This document shows, piece after piece, positions 28,001-39,149 of a stretch of DNA of 64,000 bases. The notes below the pieces were generated by a model. It did not search any database, had not been told where the DNA came from, and saw only the letters and a program-made list of their open reading frames with translations. Made by a program: the position numbers and the translations under genes. Source of the DNA: Tubulanus polymorphus (Eukaryota; Nemertea; Palaeonemertea; Tubulaniformes; Tubulanidae); the NCBI RefSeq assembly GCF_964204645.1, contig NC_134028.1, forward strand, positions 1,550,001 through 1,614,000. Direction: 5' to 3'. The number at the start of each line of letters is the position of its first letter. Position 1 is the stretch's first letter.

Positions 28001-28008
28001 CAACGTGA
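22030..28008 (+). CDS. fng: Fringe beta-1,3-N-acetylglucosaminyltransferase
   Basis: Complete ten-exon gene, 383 residues: 22030-22491, 24274-24322, 26169-26211, 26836-26895, 27013-27160, 27259-27344, 27440-27510, 27597-27691, 27783-27865, 27954-28008. All phases match. Fringe is a Golgi type II enzyme that adds GlcNAc to O-fucose on Notch EGF repeats and changes ligand choice. Visible features: signal anchor at about residues 11-26, stem, ISDLFISVKTTKKYHRERLD, FFTDSDD, INTNCSA, WFCHVDDDTYVN with the metal-binding DDD at 211-213, FWFATGGAGFCLSRALA, IRLPDDCSIGY and HSHLE near the C-terminus. The start is the first ATG, 22030; the frame is open a few codons upstream but has no earlier ATG. A single Fringe, not assignable to one vertebrate paralogue. 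Confidence 0.96.
22492..26835 (+). other. Fringe introns 1-3
   Basis: Introns 22492-24273, 24323-26168 and 26212-26835. They contain a 16-base G run (24698-24713) and two Su(H)/RBPJ-type octamers TGTGGGAA at 23067-23074 and 26495-26502. No coding sequence other than the two small exons. Open frames such as 26311-26589 have no family resemblance. Confidence 0.55.
24698..24713 (+). repeat. 16-base G homopolymer
   Basis: An uninterrupted run of 16 G in Fringe intron 2. Able to form G-quadruplexes in principle, and a likely source of assembly or length error. Confidence 0.9.
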
Positions 28009-29720
28009 TATAAACCTTAAAATCAAAACAACTACAAAACTGGAACAGATCGTGCCGCCATTTACTGAGTGATAGATCATGAATATGGATTTGTATCTGA
28101 ATTTCTAAGGTGATTTATGGAAAGATTTGTCCTACAGTGTGAAGTTTTCGGAGTTTTCAGATCGGTTGAAAAAACTAAAGCTTGAAAAGACTAAGTCTTT
28201 CTCAATGCTACAACGGGTCATTCATTTATTACGTACGCATTAAGGGAGGGGGAGGGGTCAGTGCAATTGTGTACTGTAATGCTTAATGTATATGAAAACA
28301 TGGCCGATTTTGCGTACAGAGGGGGAGGGGGGTTGAAAAATTCAAATTTTATGCATACGTAATAAATGAATGATTCCTAACTGTCTGTTTTGATATTGAA
28401 TTGATAAATTTTGCCGGTATAAATCGATTGCTATTTTGCTCAAAATTCGAAGCTATTTATCAGTTTAAACTGCGGTAAAATTGACATGTGCAATGTACGA
28501 TAAACATGTATGATGAATATTTAGATCATACTCGACAGGTTTGCCTTGAGGGAAATGGATTTGTTTTCTGGGAAGGAAACGTGGAGAATAAAATATTTCA
28601 AATATTTTTGCCCGCTGTGTTCTGTTCAAAAATGAACAATTAAACATGAAGTTTGATAACTGTACTCAGTTTGGTGCATCGGTGGCTGTATAAGATACAT
28701 ATCCACTACAGTAGCCTTTAGAAAATAAAATATAAGAGATACTTAGAATTTGATAATTTAGATAATGACAGAATTGATTTCAGTGCCTTAAAAGGTTGAT
28801 TTTGATATGAGAGCGATTAGTATAATTCTGAAGTTAGTACTCAAGTACTGTTGAGGGATAAATCAGATTTCGAATATAATACTCCCTTTAAACAACTTTA
28901 CAAAGATTTCCTATAGTTAGATAGATATACCAATAAGTAAATGCATTAATGAAATCGGATTTCAGTTCAACTTTGAACAATAATCTTGGACTGTTTATTA
29001 TTTGGGGGGATTATGTATTATAATGTGTACAGACAATTATAAGGCTTTATATAGAGATTTGGTGGTCGTTATTGAACTCATACAAGTCAGCCAGTGAAAA
29101 GCTTTGTGAACAGTCGGCCAAATAAGTCTTCATATTGAAGCACAGTGATATAGAATATGAAAATTTCCAGGGATTTGAAGTGTTCTAATTGAAATTTTCT
29201 GATTATTCTGGAATATTGCTGACTGATTCAGGATACCCTCGTTATATATTCACTGGAATCGTTGTTGCTCAAATTGTAAAATAATGTACTTAAACAACTG
29301 TGATGCTTAGCTTATTGCTAGCTTTTTATGTGCCTTTGTTATTTTATGTAGAGTGTAGCAGGATTTGAGTTCTTTGTATTTTCTTAACGTATATATGAAT
29401 TACCACTTTGCTTTTTACGCTTAAAATCTTTTTTGGGGGATATGCCTCCTGTATATAAGTTCAATATTTCATTTCTTCTGAATTCCCGCTTATTAAGTCA
29501 TAGTTTGATTTTTGCAAGTTATTTTTGGTGAATTTGAGTTCAATTTTTAGTTATCAGTTAGTTGTGTATTGAAGATTTGAAGTTAATGAAACTGTGGTTA
29601 TGCCTGTTCAGGAGGATTCGTTTCAATGTTCGTTTTAGTGTTTGCTGAGTCAATATTGACTCGATGTGCCATTCTTTGAAAGTGTTCTGGAAATGATTTA
29701 TGATTGAAAATAAAAAATTT
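28009..29720 (+). other. Fringe 3' UTR region
   Basis: No coding sequence. Candidate poly(A) signals AATAAA lie at 28587-28592 and 29709-29714. A MITE-like inverted repeat occupies about 28215-28376. Which signal is used cannot be decided from sequence. Confidence 0.4.
28218..28373. mobile_element. MITE-like element with near-perfect 23-bp inverted ends
   Basis: The left end 28218-28240 (TCATTCATTTATTACGTACG...) and the right end 28351-28373 are inverted copies matching at 22 of 23 bases. The interior is G-rich (gggagggggaggggt, gagggggaggggggt) and has no open frame, so it is non-autonomous. It lies 210 bp after the Fringe stop codon and would be carried in the 3' UTR. Confidence 0.75.
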
Positions 29721-29944
29721 TATTGTTTTACATATATATTGTGAACTTTGTTTGTTATTTGCTGCCCTTTTTGGCTGATACCGTTTTGCTCAACTTGAGT
29801 CATTTTCTGACATGCCGCCGCGAGTCTCCAGTATCGAACCAGTATAACGGCATGACAGAATATGGTGGCACTTGTGGAGCGGCAAGCTGTGGCTCACAAA
29901 TGAGGAATTTGCTAAAATTACTACGATTAGTTAGCAAGACTCCA

Positions 29945-30118
29945 TGCATCCTCCCACGGCAGGGATTCGAACATGATTGCATCGCTACACAGCTCGGCAC
30001 AAACCGTACCGTGGCTAGACTGGTTAGCGGTCTCTATCTTCGGGACAGGCAACCAGTCTATACCGTGGCAATCTCGATGCCATCAGGTTCGAATCCCTCC
30101 CTGGGGAGGATGGGCAAA
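29945..30118. mobile_element. Element with inverted tRNA-like arms, copy 1
   Basis: The left arm (about 29945-30000, minus orientation) and right arm (about 30060-30118, plus orientation) each contain gatgccatcaggttcgaatcc-type sequence. This includes a match to the RNA polymerase III B box (GGTTCGAATCC), then a G/C-rich stem and gaggatg at the outer edge. No coding sequence. The same design is seen at 36215-36560 and 37876-38218. Exact ends and target duplication are unresolved. Confidence 0.65.
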
Positions 30119-30299
30119 AATCCTTTACCTTTCAAATTCAAGTGAAGAGCTCGTGGTGATTTCAGCGTCTAAATCCAACAAACGATACATCAATGAAGCA
30201 CAATATCTTATATTTTGTTCCTAACCAGATTCATCAAAATGAACGTATTCTGAGCTTATGAGAGCAAAATTTGCAGGAAAATGGATGCGTGAATGAATT

Positions 30300-30515
30300 A
30301 TGGGTGAAATTTCCAAATCGTTAGGGTTGGGGTGACTGGCATGGTCGGGCTATGGGTGATTTACTGGTAGGGTCGGGCTATGGGTGAAATTTCCAAATTG
30401 GTAGGGTCGGGATATGGGCGATTTACTGGTAGGATCGGGTTATGGGGTGATTTACTGGTAGGGTCGGGCCATGGTTGATTAACTGGAAGGTCGGGCTCAT
30501 GGGTGATTTACTGCT
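30300..30515 (+). repeat. Minisatellite, about 28-34 bp unit
   Basis: About six imperfect tandem copies of a unit built on gggtgatttactggtagg followed by gtcgggctat. Some units instead carry a gaaatttccaaattggtagg variant. Copy number and variants were judged by eye. Confidence 0.8.
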
Positions 30516-30840
30516 GAATAGAGGATGTACCAGGGGTGTATATAGAATATACCGATTGTGTCTCTGACTCTATTGTTGAATGGGTTCACAATCACATTGA
30601 GCGAGAGCTTATAATAGCTAGCCGACGAGTAGAACACGCGCCAGTAGCCAGCTGAACAATATCATAGAACTTTAATAAGGCCACCGGAGATAAATTACTT
30701 GATTCTCCTCAACAACTCCTCTCTGAATTTAGCGCCGCCTGTTCTTAGGCGTTTTTTGTGGCCGATAGATCGAGGGTAGATAAGCAGTGATGATAGGTCA
30801 TCGCGCATAGTGAATTATATGGAAGACCTGGAGGGACATG

Positions 30841-32356
30841 CCAGTCGCCAGTTGCCAAATACGATAATTGTTCTCCGCCCGCTAGCGCCACCTCGGTATA
30901 TACCTTTTGTTATTCATTGCCGCGAAATTGCATGATCAAAAGTATGGTCATGAACCCTATAAAACCAAAGTTGGCATAATACATCGATAAAATGCAAAAA
31001 TATCTCATTCAATCAGAATCATATTTGTAATGGTTATTTTTTGGATGACACCTGGACGGAGGCCAAGAGCACTGATCGATCAGACTGAGGCGCGTCGTAC
31101 CCATGACGACTCGGAGCTGTCGCCCGCCCAGCGGCAGTGCTCGTTTCAATTTCATTGATTTCTTAAACTGAAGAAAATGTTGAAATTTGGCCGATACGTC
31201 GGTCTCACACGTTCACTGAAGTCAGACTCGAGCTGCAGTTTTCGTATAACTAGTGCGCTTGCCGCGTTTCGGCGACCGCCCGGTATATATTTGACTTAAA
31301 TCATCGTTTCTGTTTTGAAAAAAGGGGTCAGTCACATAATACGTTGAATGACTAAAACATAATTTGCGACTGCGCCCGAGTGACGCGTGTGTGCCCGAGT
31401 AAAATACCATGACTATTTAATCAATGATTATGGGTACTACCGAGTGCAATGGTGTTAGATGTCTAAAATCATAGTCTTAACCATTCCCCACTTTCATCTC
31501 TGAGTCAGGGGTCCGCCTATAAAAAATTTCATGCATTCTCAGTCCGCAGATCGAGACACGACCCGAGAGAGCCGCGCTGCCAGAATCCCACCTTGACCGG
31601 ACCGGGCTAGGTGGGGAGTTTTACAGAACTTAGTGGATGACAGCAATAAAATCACGACCACCGTTGATACAATGCCGGACTGCCACAATTTGTCACAATT
31701 AATTTTGATGGAGGATGGATGATGGGCCAATATCCCTATATAAACATGAATCTTTTTATATAGGGATACTGGTATCATCCACTCCTCCATCAAATTGTCA
31801 CAAGCCCGTCTGAACCCGAGCCCGACCCCGACCCGCATTGATATTATTGGTTGCAAATTTATCTGGTCAAATCAGGTTTGATTTGCCTAATTATAATTTG
31901 CTAGTCACGTGTAATCTAATCAAATAAGATTTGCACAACATGATGAATTTGACGCCTTGTTCCAAACAGCTGACAAGAAAATACTGTCCCACTTTTTTAA
32001 ATATTATTTCCCATGAATGGGTTTCAGGTTTTCTTTCAGTTTTGACATTAATATCAGTTTTTCGACAAAAAATTGTGAGTCCACCATCTTCACATCGTAT
32101 CAAATCACCTCCGGGGGTGATTTGATGATTTGATAAATCGATTTGAATTTGATGCCGTGTTAAATTCAAAAATTAGACCAAATAAAATTTGATTATGACA
32201 AGATAAAAACGATTTTACTTTCAAATTTGATTTGACGTGATAAATTTGCCTTATGGTAAATATCTTTAAGGAAACATATATTGAGGTGGCGCTAGCGCGA
32301 ACGAATCGAAAAGATCTTCAACTAGCAAGTGGCATTTGACAACTAGCAATTGGCAA
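30841..32356. mobile_element. Possible 1.5-kb element with inverted arms
   Basis: The left arm 30841-30905 (gttgccaaat ... gctagcgccacctcggtatat) and right arm about 32270-32356 (atattgaggtggcgctagc ... gcatttgacaac) are imperfect inverted copies. Between them are no transposase motifs, only AT-rich stretches repeating aatttgatttg and an internal hairpin at 31690-31803. Could be a non-autonomous transposon or a foldback element. Confidence 0.4.
31690..31803. repeat. 115-bp hairpin-forming inverted repeat
   Basis: The arms (31690-31744 and 31755-31803) share gatggagga/tggatgat ... atccctatataaa in inverted order with small mismatches, around a roughly 10-base loop. It looks like a short MITE or foldback. 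A long-hairpin RNA source is possible but there is no evidence for it. Confidence 0.65.
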
Positions 32357-32388
32357 CATGTCCAACTAGCAAATGGCAACTAGCAACT
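32329..32388 (+). repeat. Short tandem repeat, caactagcaa-type unit
   Basis: Four close copies of a unit built on caactagcaa(g/t/a)tggca, spaced by 0-8 bases, at the outer edge of the right arm of the 30841-32356 inverted pair. Confidence 0.7.
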
Positions 32389-32697
32389 GCACTGCCGTCT
32401 TCCATAGTAGAATTGTCCATTGCACCTACTTGTCAGTCATGCTCCGTGTCACATGGAAGCGAATGCGTTCACGGCTTTAAACTGATTAAAATCTTTATTT
32501 GCCGAAAAAATGTCAAGCGTGTGAGAATTACAAGTGGAAGGAAAATGCACTTCATGTATTTCTAGTCAATGGAGCCAAGCCGGTGAGTATTGACAAGAAG
32601 CTCCAACCCGGAGCGCTTCACTGTTATCGTCCAAACATTATGTATCGCGTTGTGTCTTTCAGCAACATGCTTCTTTTTCCCGAGACGCCATGTTGAG

Positions 32698-32705
32698 TGA
32701 CGTCA
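32698..32705. promoter_or_regulatory. Palindromic CRE site upstream of pyrophosphatase
   Basis: A perfect TGACGTCA octamer lies 40 bp before the pyrophosphatase start codon, in the short stretch that must hold its promoter or 5' UTR. CREB/ATF-type binding is inferred from the motif only. Confidence 0.5.
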
Positions 32706-32745
32706 TCGCCGTTGGAGTGTATGGTTTAATATCGACCGCTCGAGT

Positions 32746-35700
32746 ATGTATGGCGCCGTGCAACGTGTGCTGTTTGTAGGGGTCGCATGTGGTTTACGTC
32801 GCTCTTCCTACCACCGCTCACTGCGACCGTCGTCCATCCTGAGGAGATTGTCGTCCGATTATTGCACTAAAATGTCAGCTCCATTCTCAATCGTCGAGCG
32901 CGGAACTCCGTACAGTCTAGAATATCGTGTATTTTTTAGTAAGTCATTTAGAAGGTGCGGGTAGATCTAGAGTGCATGGGACGGGTGCAGTAGAAGAGGG
33001 TCACACGAAATAATCTTGTTCGGGCCCGTTCGTTTTATCGCTCTGATGATATGGTGTCTGTCACTCTTCACATTTTAATCTTGTTTCGAATTCTAAATTT
33101 AGTCCTAGGCCTACCTTCCACGACCACACTTTGGTGTTTATGTCATGTTTATTTTAGATTCTAAAGGGTTATGTTGAGGTTTAAGGGACCCTTGACTGCA
33201 GTTGCTGAGGTGGATATTTGTTAAATGGAATTATTCTTGTAATTGCTTTTTTGTCTTTTTGATCAGCTACGTGAATGCCTTCATCTGACTTACAAAAACT
33301 GTTAGAAATACAACAATTAGGCCTAACAATCACTAGTAAACAGCTAGATACTAGAGGGAATTCAGAAGCTTCTCACTTGCTCGGTAGAACGAACTATACC
33401 TTTTCCCCAGTTCAACCAGTTAAGATTGGACTTGGTGTTAAATATTAATCGAAAATTTTACTCAAAACCGAGAAGTCATAGAGAGAATGACATAAAACAA
33501 GGAATTATGGAACTGGCATGTACTTCCCAATACCCCATTAATTATTACCATAGTGATATCATCACAGAATATAATAGTAATGGTGTATCAGTACTGAAAA
33601 GCTTGATGTATCACAAACGTGGCTTAATGACTTCCAGTAATAGATGTAATAATGAATCAATGTACGGCTATTGATGACTGTAATAACTAGATTTATTCAG
33701 TGAGTGAGAGAGACAGAGATGTAGTATTAATGAGATCTGAGTTGAGGTGATAATTAAAACATACCTTTAATAGGCACTGAATAATTTATACACAGTCAGT
33801 CATCAGTTGATGAAGGAAATCACGTTTTTCGAATATTTGTATCTGTGATGGCTTTTGATTGGCTGCTGACCATTTTGTTGGAAATTTTATATTAGAAATG
33901 AATGAGCTATAAGTTCATGATATTTAAAGAATGTTCATTTTAAGTGCAATATTGTCTGGGGGTAGGTAGGGGCTGTTTTCCTCGATGTGCCAGTTCAGAA
34001 CCAGTTTGAAAAGAAATGAGCACGCCGACATGAAATGAAATGGTCCCAGTTAGACAAGTTTCTTAAAGAATAAATTATTCATAGTCTGTTCGATGATTTT
34101 TCAGAGGATTCTCAAGATCGTATAATTTCTCCGTTCCACGATATTCCGCTATTCGCTGATAAAGAGAACAATGTTTTCAACATGGTCGTCGAAGTGCCGA
34201 GATGGTCGAATGCAAAAATGGAGGTTCGTTATAGTCCTTTCAGAAAATTTGATATCTCTCTCTCTCTCTCTGAGTCAGTAATGATGTTTGTTATAATTCT
34301 GGGGCTGGTTTTATAGATTGGTATTAACTTTAACCCTGGGTTTTCAATAGAGTTAACGCCTGGGTTAAAGTTGATACCAGTCTATAAAACCGACCCCTGG
34401 AATACTCTTCTGCCGGTGTTTTTATTTCGACCAGAATACACAGGCGACTTATCCCGCAATAGATCCATAAATGATCTTGAAATGGTTTAAACCCGTATGT
34501 AAAACTGGTTGGGTATTCTGTGGCACATTCTGTAGTCTTCCAGTGATACAAACTGTCAGCTCCAGTTGTGTTATCCATTTCATATCGCTTGAATGCATAT
34601 TGAAGTTATAGGCTGCGTAGCTTGCTTTGTTTACAATAATGCGTCTGCATTCATCATATTTTTGAACTGTACGCCATTTGTTTAGAAGATTTACTTGATA
34701 TTTTGTAGATCGCTACTAAAGACAAAATGAATCCAATCAAACAGGACGTAAAGAAAGGAAATTTACGCTTCGTGCGAAACTGTTTCCCGCATCACGGCTA
34801 TATATGGAATTACGGAGCTCTTCCGCAGGTATAGAATTTAATATGACTCGTACACCGTTTAAATTCACACGCGTTCAAGTTGCAAATTTACTTCGAATGA
34901 TTTTGATTCGTTTTGATAATCCTTTTCAGACGTGGGAAGATCCGGAAAGGACCGATTCTCATACGCAATGCAAGGGCGACAATGATCCATTAGATGTTTG
35001 CGAAATTGGTCAAAAAGTATGAATATATTATACCTTAGTCTTCTCGTGCAATTTGCTTATTGTGAATGAGATAGTGCAGATTATTTATTTAGAAATAATG
35101 GTTTAATTTTTGTGCTTCAGGTACACCCACGAGGAGCTGTTATTAAAGTAAAATTATTAGGCGCGATGGCTCTTATAGATGAAGGTAATTACTGAGAAAA
35201 ACAAAAAAACTTCATTGTATATGATATGCTGATTTCCTTCAATTTTGAGAAGGCATACAACAATGTATTTAACCCGGGAATCCCAATCACAAAAATCGCT
35301 TTAAGTGTACATTTATTTTCAGGTGAAACTGATTGGAAAATTATCGCGATAGATATAAACGATCCTTTAGCCAAGGATTTAAATGGTAAGAAAATCTTGT
35401 CCTCTTCGCTGCAACTTGGGTTTAAACACTATAAAATCCTTAATATTTATTCTATTCATTTTCGACGATATTAAGCAATTTATGCGTTATTTTTTCAAGG
35501 CGTCAATATACTTTCAAGTTAGCTTCTTGTTGAATAAAGTAGACTGTAAGACAAATCCCATCAAAATGATGCTGTCCACTTGGATATTGTTTCGTATCAT
35601 TTCAGATATCGAAGATGTAAAAAAAAATATGCCAGGATTTTTAAAAGTAAGTACAAGTTGAGTTTTAGTATGAGAATCGGTATGAAGTAATGTCCAGTTA

Positions 35701-37576
35701 AGGACAATATTAGAATTGTTGTCTTGAATTGCAGGCTACTAATGAATGGTTCCGAATATACAAAATGCCCGATGGTAAAAAAGAGAACCAATTCGCCTTT
35801 AATGGTGATTGTAAAAATAGGGTAAGTTTTCTCAATTCGAATCATCTAGATTATAAAACCACGATACTGATTATGGATTCATCTATAGTGAATTTGTTTC
35901 TCTTTCAGGAGTTTGCTCTGAACATAGTGGATGAAACTCACAAGTACTGGCAAGCGCTTATAGGTGGTTCAGTGGAAAGTACAGATCTTTCTACGTGAGT
36001 AGTCCATTCAATAAATCCCTGAGCAATTTAACAATTATGATAGATAGATTCGGTCAGAGCCGGATTTATTGCACACGTTTACAAAATGATAACAATTCAA
36101 AGGTCCGCTTATATCTGAAGAATTCGTGATAATAACCTTTTGGTCAAATCATGTAGACATACAGTGTATGTGTATAGATCTTAAAGGGTTTAATGGCAGT
36201 CAGATGCAGTGGGTCTGCCATCCTCCCTCTGCAGGGACTCGAACCTGATGGCATCGCTACACTCAGCCACGGCACAAACCCCTGCATCAGTAGACCGGGT
36301 GCGTAGCTACATGCACAGCTTTCCGAACGAAAACTGGCGGCACCAATCAGATTGCTCGTTGTATAATCGTTGAGGCAAATTTCAAGGAAGAACTATAAAT
36401 AGGAAAACCCGGGCTAAAATAAAACAGGATTTCTGATTGGCTAAAAATCACATCATCTGAACTGCGCATGTATCTGCGCACACGGTCGATTATGGCAGGG
36501 TTTCGTGCCGTGGCAATCTCGATGCCATCAGGTTCGAATCCCTGCCGGGGGAGGATGTGGGTCTGCGTGTAAAAAGTGCCCTAAATCTGTCGTGGGTATT
36601 TAAATTAAGATGTATTTTTGTTATGCGTATTTCAGAATGAATGTATGTGTACCGACAACACCTAACAATATACCAGTAGAAGAAGCGAGAGAGCTGGTTA
36701 ATGAGGTATTAAACACTACAGCAAATAACTGCAACAATGTAAGAGATGCAAAGTGATTCATTTCAATCAAATATCTTTGAAAATTGCATCTTTTCTGTCC
36801 TGTGTGGATGGTTTTTCTCAAGTCATCAGACATATTTCTTCTACAGCTGCGTCTATGCTAGTAATTTCAACCCGAAACGACTGTTTTGGGTTAAAATTGA
36901 GCTCGTATCTTTTTATTTAACCATGAAAGGTTTAAACCTTTCAGTGCGGTGTATAAATCAGTGATAGATTTTGCTAGTACACCACACTGCGGTGTATTGA
37001 TGTAATTAGTAATTTGTAATTATCTCTTGAAAAATGGCAGCACCTGTCAAACATAGTGAAATATTAGTAACTAACGATATACCGCGCCAGGGTGTAGAAG
37101 CACTATAGTGGTATTCCCGTTATTCAACACACTAGGGTGGAATTTTTAAAAATTTTCAAATTATCTTCAGCACTATAGGGTATTAATTAGTCAGCGCTGA
37201 AAGGGTTAATAGACTTTAAAAGCTTCACTCTCTGGTTAAAGTGATCTTAATTCTATGATGAGACATCCATGCTATTTTCATCTCAGATAATGTTGCGTCT
37301 ATTGCCTTATATACTTGCCTTACGTACTTACAATTCTGCTTGTTGCGTTTTGTGTATGAAATATTCAAATTAAAAAACATTGTGCCCATTAATCTAGAAA
37401 ATGCTGTTGTATTTTCTTTTCAGCATAGCCCAGCTGCTGATCCCCAACCAATTCCAGATGATGGTAAGCTCTTTTTTACCGAACTCATTTGAGATAGAAT
37501 CGTGATTGAAAGTTGCTAATGAGATGGTCTTTATTTTTCAGTGGATAAGTGGTATTATGTTGATCTGCTGAAGTGA
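32746..37576 (+). CDS. Inorganic pyrophosphatase (eukaryotic family I)
   Basis: Complete twelve-exon gene, 334 residues: 32746-32938, 34105-34223, 34709-34828, 34930-35016, 35121-35184, 35323-35385, 35606-35646, 35735-35821, 35909-35994, 36636-36705, 37424-37463, 37542-37576. All phases fit. Hydrolyses pyrophosphate to two phosphates with Mg. Signature [12 protein letters not shown] gives Asp161, Asp163 and Asp166 with the family spacing; [37 protein letters not shown] and [15 protein letters not shown] follow, and the protein ends in [10 protein letters not shown]. The first 42 residues are Arg-rich and nearly free of acidic residues, like a mitochondrial leader. Met43 (ATG 32872, [11 protein letters not shown]) aligns with the start of cytosolic forms. 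Length 334 equals what I recall for human PPA2; from Met43 it is 292, close to PPA1. Confidence 0.96.
32939..34104 (+). other. Pyrophosphatase intron 1
   Basis: 1.17-kb intron from gtaagt to tttttcag. No repeat, RNA gene or credible open frame recognised. The 33426-33674 open frame lacks similarity and codon structure. Confidence 0.6.
34299..34400. mobile_element. Short palindromic MITE in pyrophosphatase intron 2
   Basis: The left arm 34299-34336 (ctggggctggttttatag ... actttaaccc) and right arm 34362-34400 are inverted copies over nearly their full length, leaving a 25-base loop. The outer ctggggctgg/ccagggg ends also occur at 52073-52216, suggesting one family. Confidence 0.7.
36215..36560. 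mobile_element. Element with inverted tRNA-like arms, copy 2
   Basis: Lies in pyrophosphatase intron 9 (35995-36635). The left arm 36215-36275 read on the minus strand gives gccgtggctgagtgtagcg then gatgccatcaggttcgagtc, with A-box-like and B-box-like elements. The right arm 36505-36560 gives gccgtggcaatctcgatgcc then atcaggttcgaatccc. Both end outward in gaggatg. The interior has a second inverted pair (accaatcag / ctgattggct). Non-coding. Confidence 0.7.
36932..37209. mobile_element. TTAA-flanked MITE in pyrophosphatase intron 10
   Basis: Both ends are TTAA followed inward by an imperfect inverted terminal sequence, ACCTTTCAGTGC on the left and CCCTTTCAGCGC on the right. TTAA target sites with CCCTTT-like ends are typical of piggyBac-type elements. 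The 278-bp element carries no transposase. Confidence 0.55.
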
Positions 37577-37875
37577 GCGCACAAGATTCTCTAAGACTAA
37601 AATCTAAAGATCCAATTCTGTTTATGTATTATGACAACCATGATTGTGTGTTACTGAGTGTACAGTGTATACATGTAAATTGAGTAACTCTGGTCACAAC
37701 TAAGAGTAAATATCAATGTATACTAACTTGAAACCCACTTAAAACCAAAATATTTGAGGAAACCTTAAATGATATAAAACCAACGCTTAACAATATCATG
37801 GATATTTCCGAAACATGATTTTCTTCATTGTTTGATTTCTGGTCATATAGTACTTTATATATTCATTTCAAAGTA

Positions 37876-38218
37876 AGGTTTACTCCATCCTCGCTTGCCA
37901 GGGGTCAGGTATCACTCCCGAACTCGCTTCCACCAGCCCCCTGGCCTCACGAAGCGTAATTTCATTACTGGCGCTGTTGCGCATGACGTCATATCGATTT
38001 GCGAAATACTTCCTTGTTCGGTAAAACTTTCGCTGATTGGTCCATTTAACGGGAAAACCAATAGAAGCCTAAAGTCGTTTGTTACAAGCGCTGTGATTGG
38101 TACGACCGGATTCTGGTCGGCTAGTAACGACTCCAACGACTCGTGAGGTCAAGGGGTTCGGCGAACAGCTTTAGCGTAGTGGGTTCGAATCCCTTGACGG
38201 GTCAAGATGGGTTTACTC
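37876..38218. mobile_element. Element with inverted tRNA-like arms, copy 3
   Basis: Just after the pyrophosphatase stop codon, probably within its 3' UTR. The right arm has ttagcgtagtgggttcgaat plus cccttgacgg and ends gatgggtttactc. The left arm, read on the minus strand, has a decayed gttcgggagtgat and ends gatggagtaaacc. The interior contains paired gattggt / accaat motifs and a TGACGTCA octamer. Confidence 0.6.
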
Positions 38219-39149
38219 TAGAGGTTGATTGATTATATAATGAGTTTAACGGACTGTAGGCGATAGGTGAAAATGAATTTAGCTGTTTGAAAATAGGTAA
38301 TGGAAAATTGACTGACTAGTGCATATCTTGCCCTCTTATTCATATAAGATCTCAAGTTTGATATTTATTCATAATTTCAGTTTTTTCTTCTAGTTCATTT
38401 ATGACCTCAAAAATCAAACTCGTAATAGCTCACCTGAACTTCCATTTTCACTGTGATCACTCATGACTGGAGGAACTCATACTTTGAAATAGTGCCATTG
38501 ATGTGCCAAAAAACCTAGTGCGAAACGTATATCATAAATGATTGACCAGCTAGTGCTGCCACCAATGCTCTAGCGATATTCATTGCACTAATAAGATATA
38601 CACGTAACTAAATCTTTAGAATGGATAGTTAATGTATTCTTATCGATGAGAAATATGTGTGTAGATTTATAAACGGAGTAAATGCAATCATGAGTTTTAG
38701 AAATTAAAACGTGCACTGTCAAGATTATGGTTGTTTAGTTGATACATATATAAAGTATGGGATCTTTGATTGAAATGTATGTGGCAGAAACACTAAAAAA
38801 TGCAATCTCTGTTTTCTTGCTCTGATATTAGGACCTGCTGAGTGAATCTACTCTGATTTACTCTTCAAGAGTCCAGGGGTAGTCGGCTGTACACTATATG
38901 TAAGACATTCTGCCTCTAGATTTTACTATGATATTAAACTGTTACCACTATTAAACCTATTGTTTTTGTTTTATGATTTTGTATACCGCGTACTGAGATT
39001 TTCGATTCTCTTTGTCTACACGGTTCTTACAGATTAAGGAAATTCCCGGATTAACTCTTCTTGAAAACCGGGAAAATTTCTGGTCTTGTCTTGATGATGA
39101 TTGGTACACGGAACTTCTCAAGAAGAAACAGCCCCCACTGAGGTTATCG

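Noticed and set aside
30080-30110. tRNA gene suggested by a ggttcgaatccc T-loop-like sequence
   Set aside because: No complete cloverleaf or acceptor stem. The A to B box spacing is too short, and the sequence belongs to an inverted repeat family.
29723-30145. 140-codon open frame on + after Fringe
   Set aside because: It overlaps the tRNA-like inverted element and shows no protein similarity.
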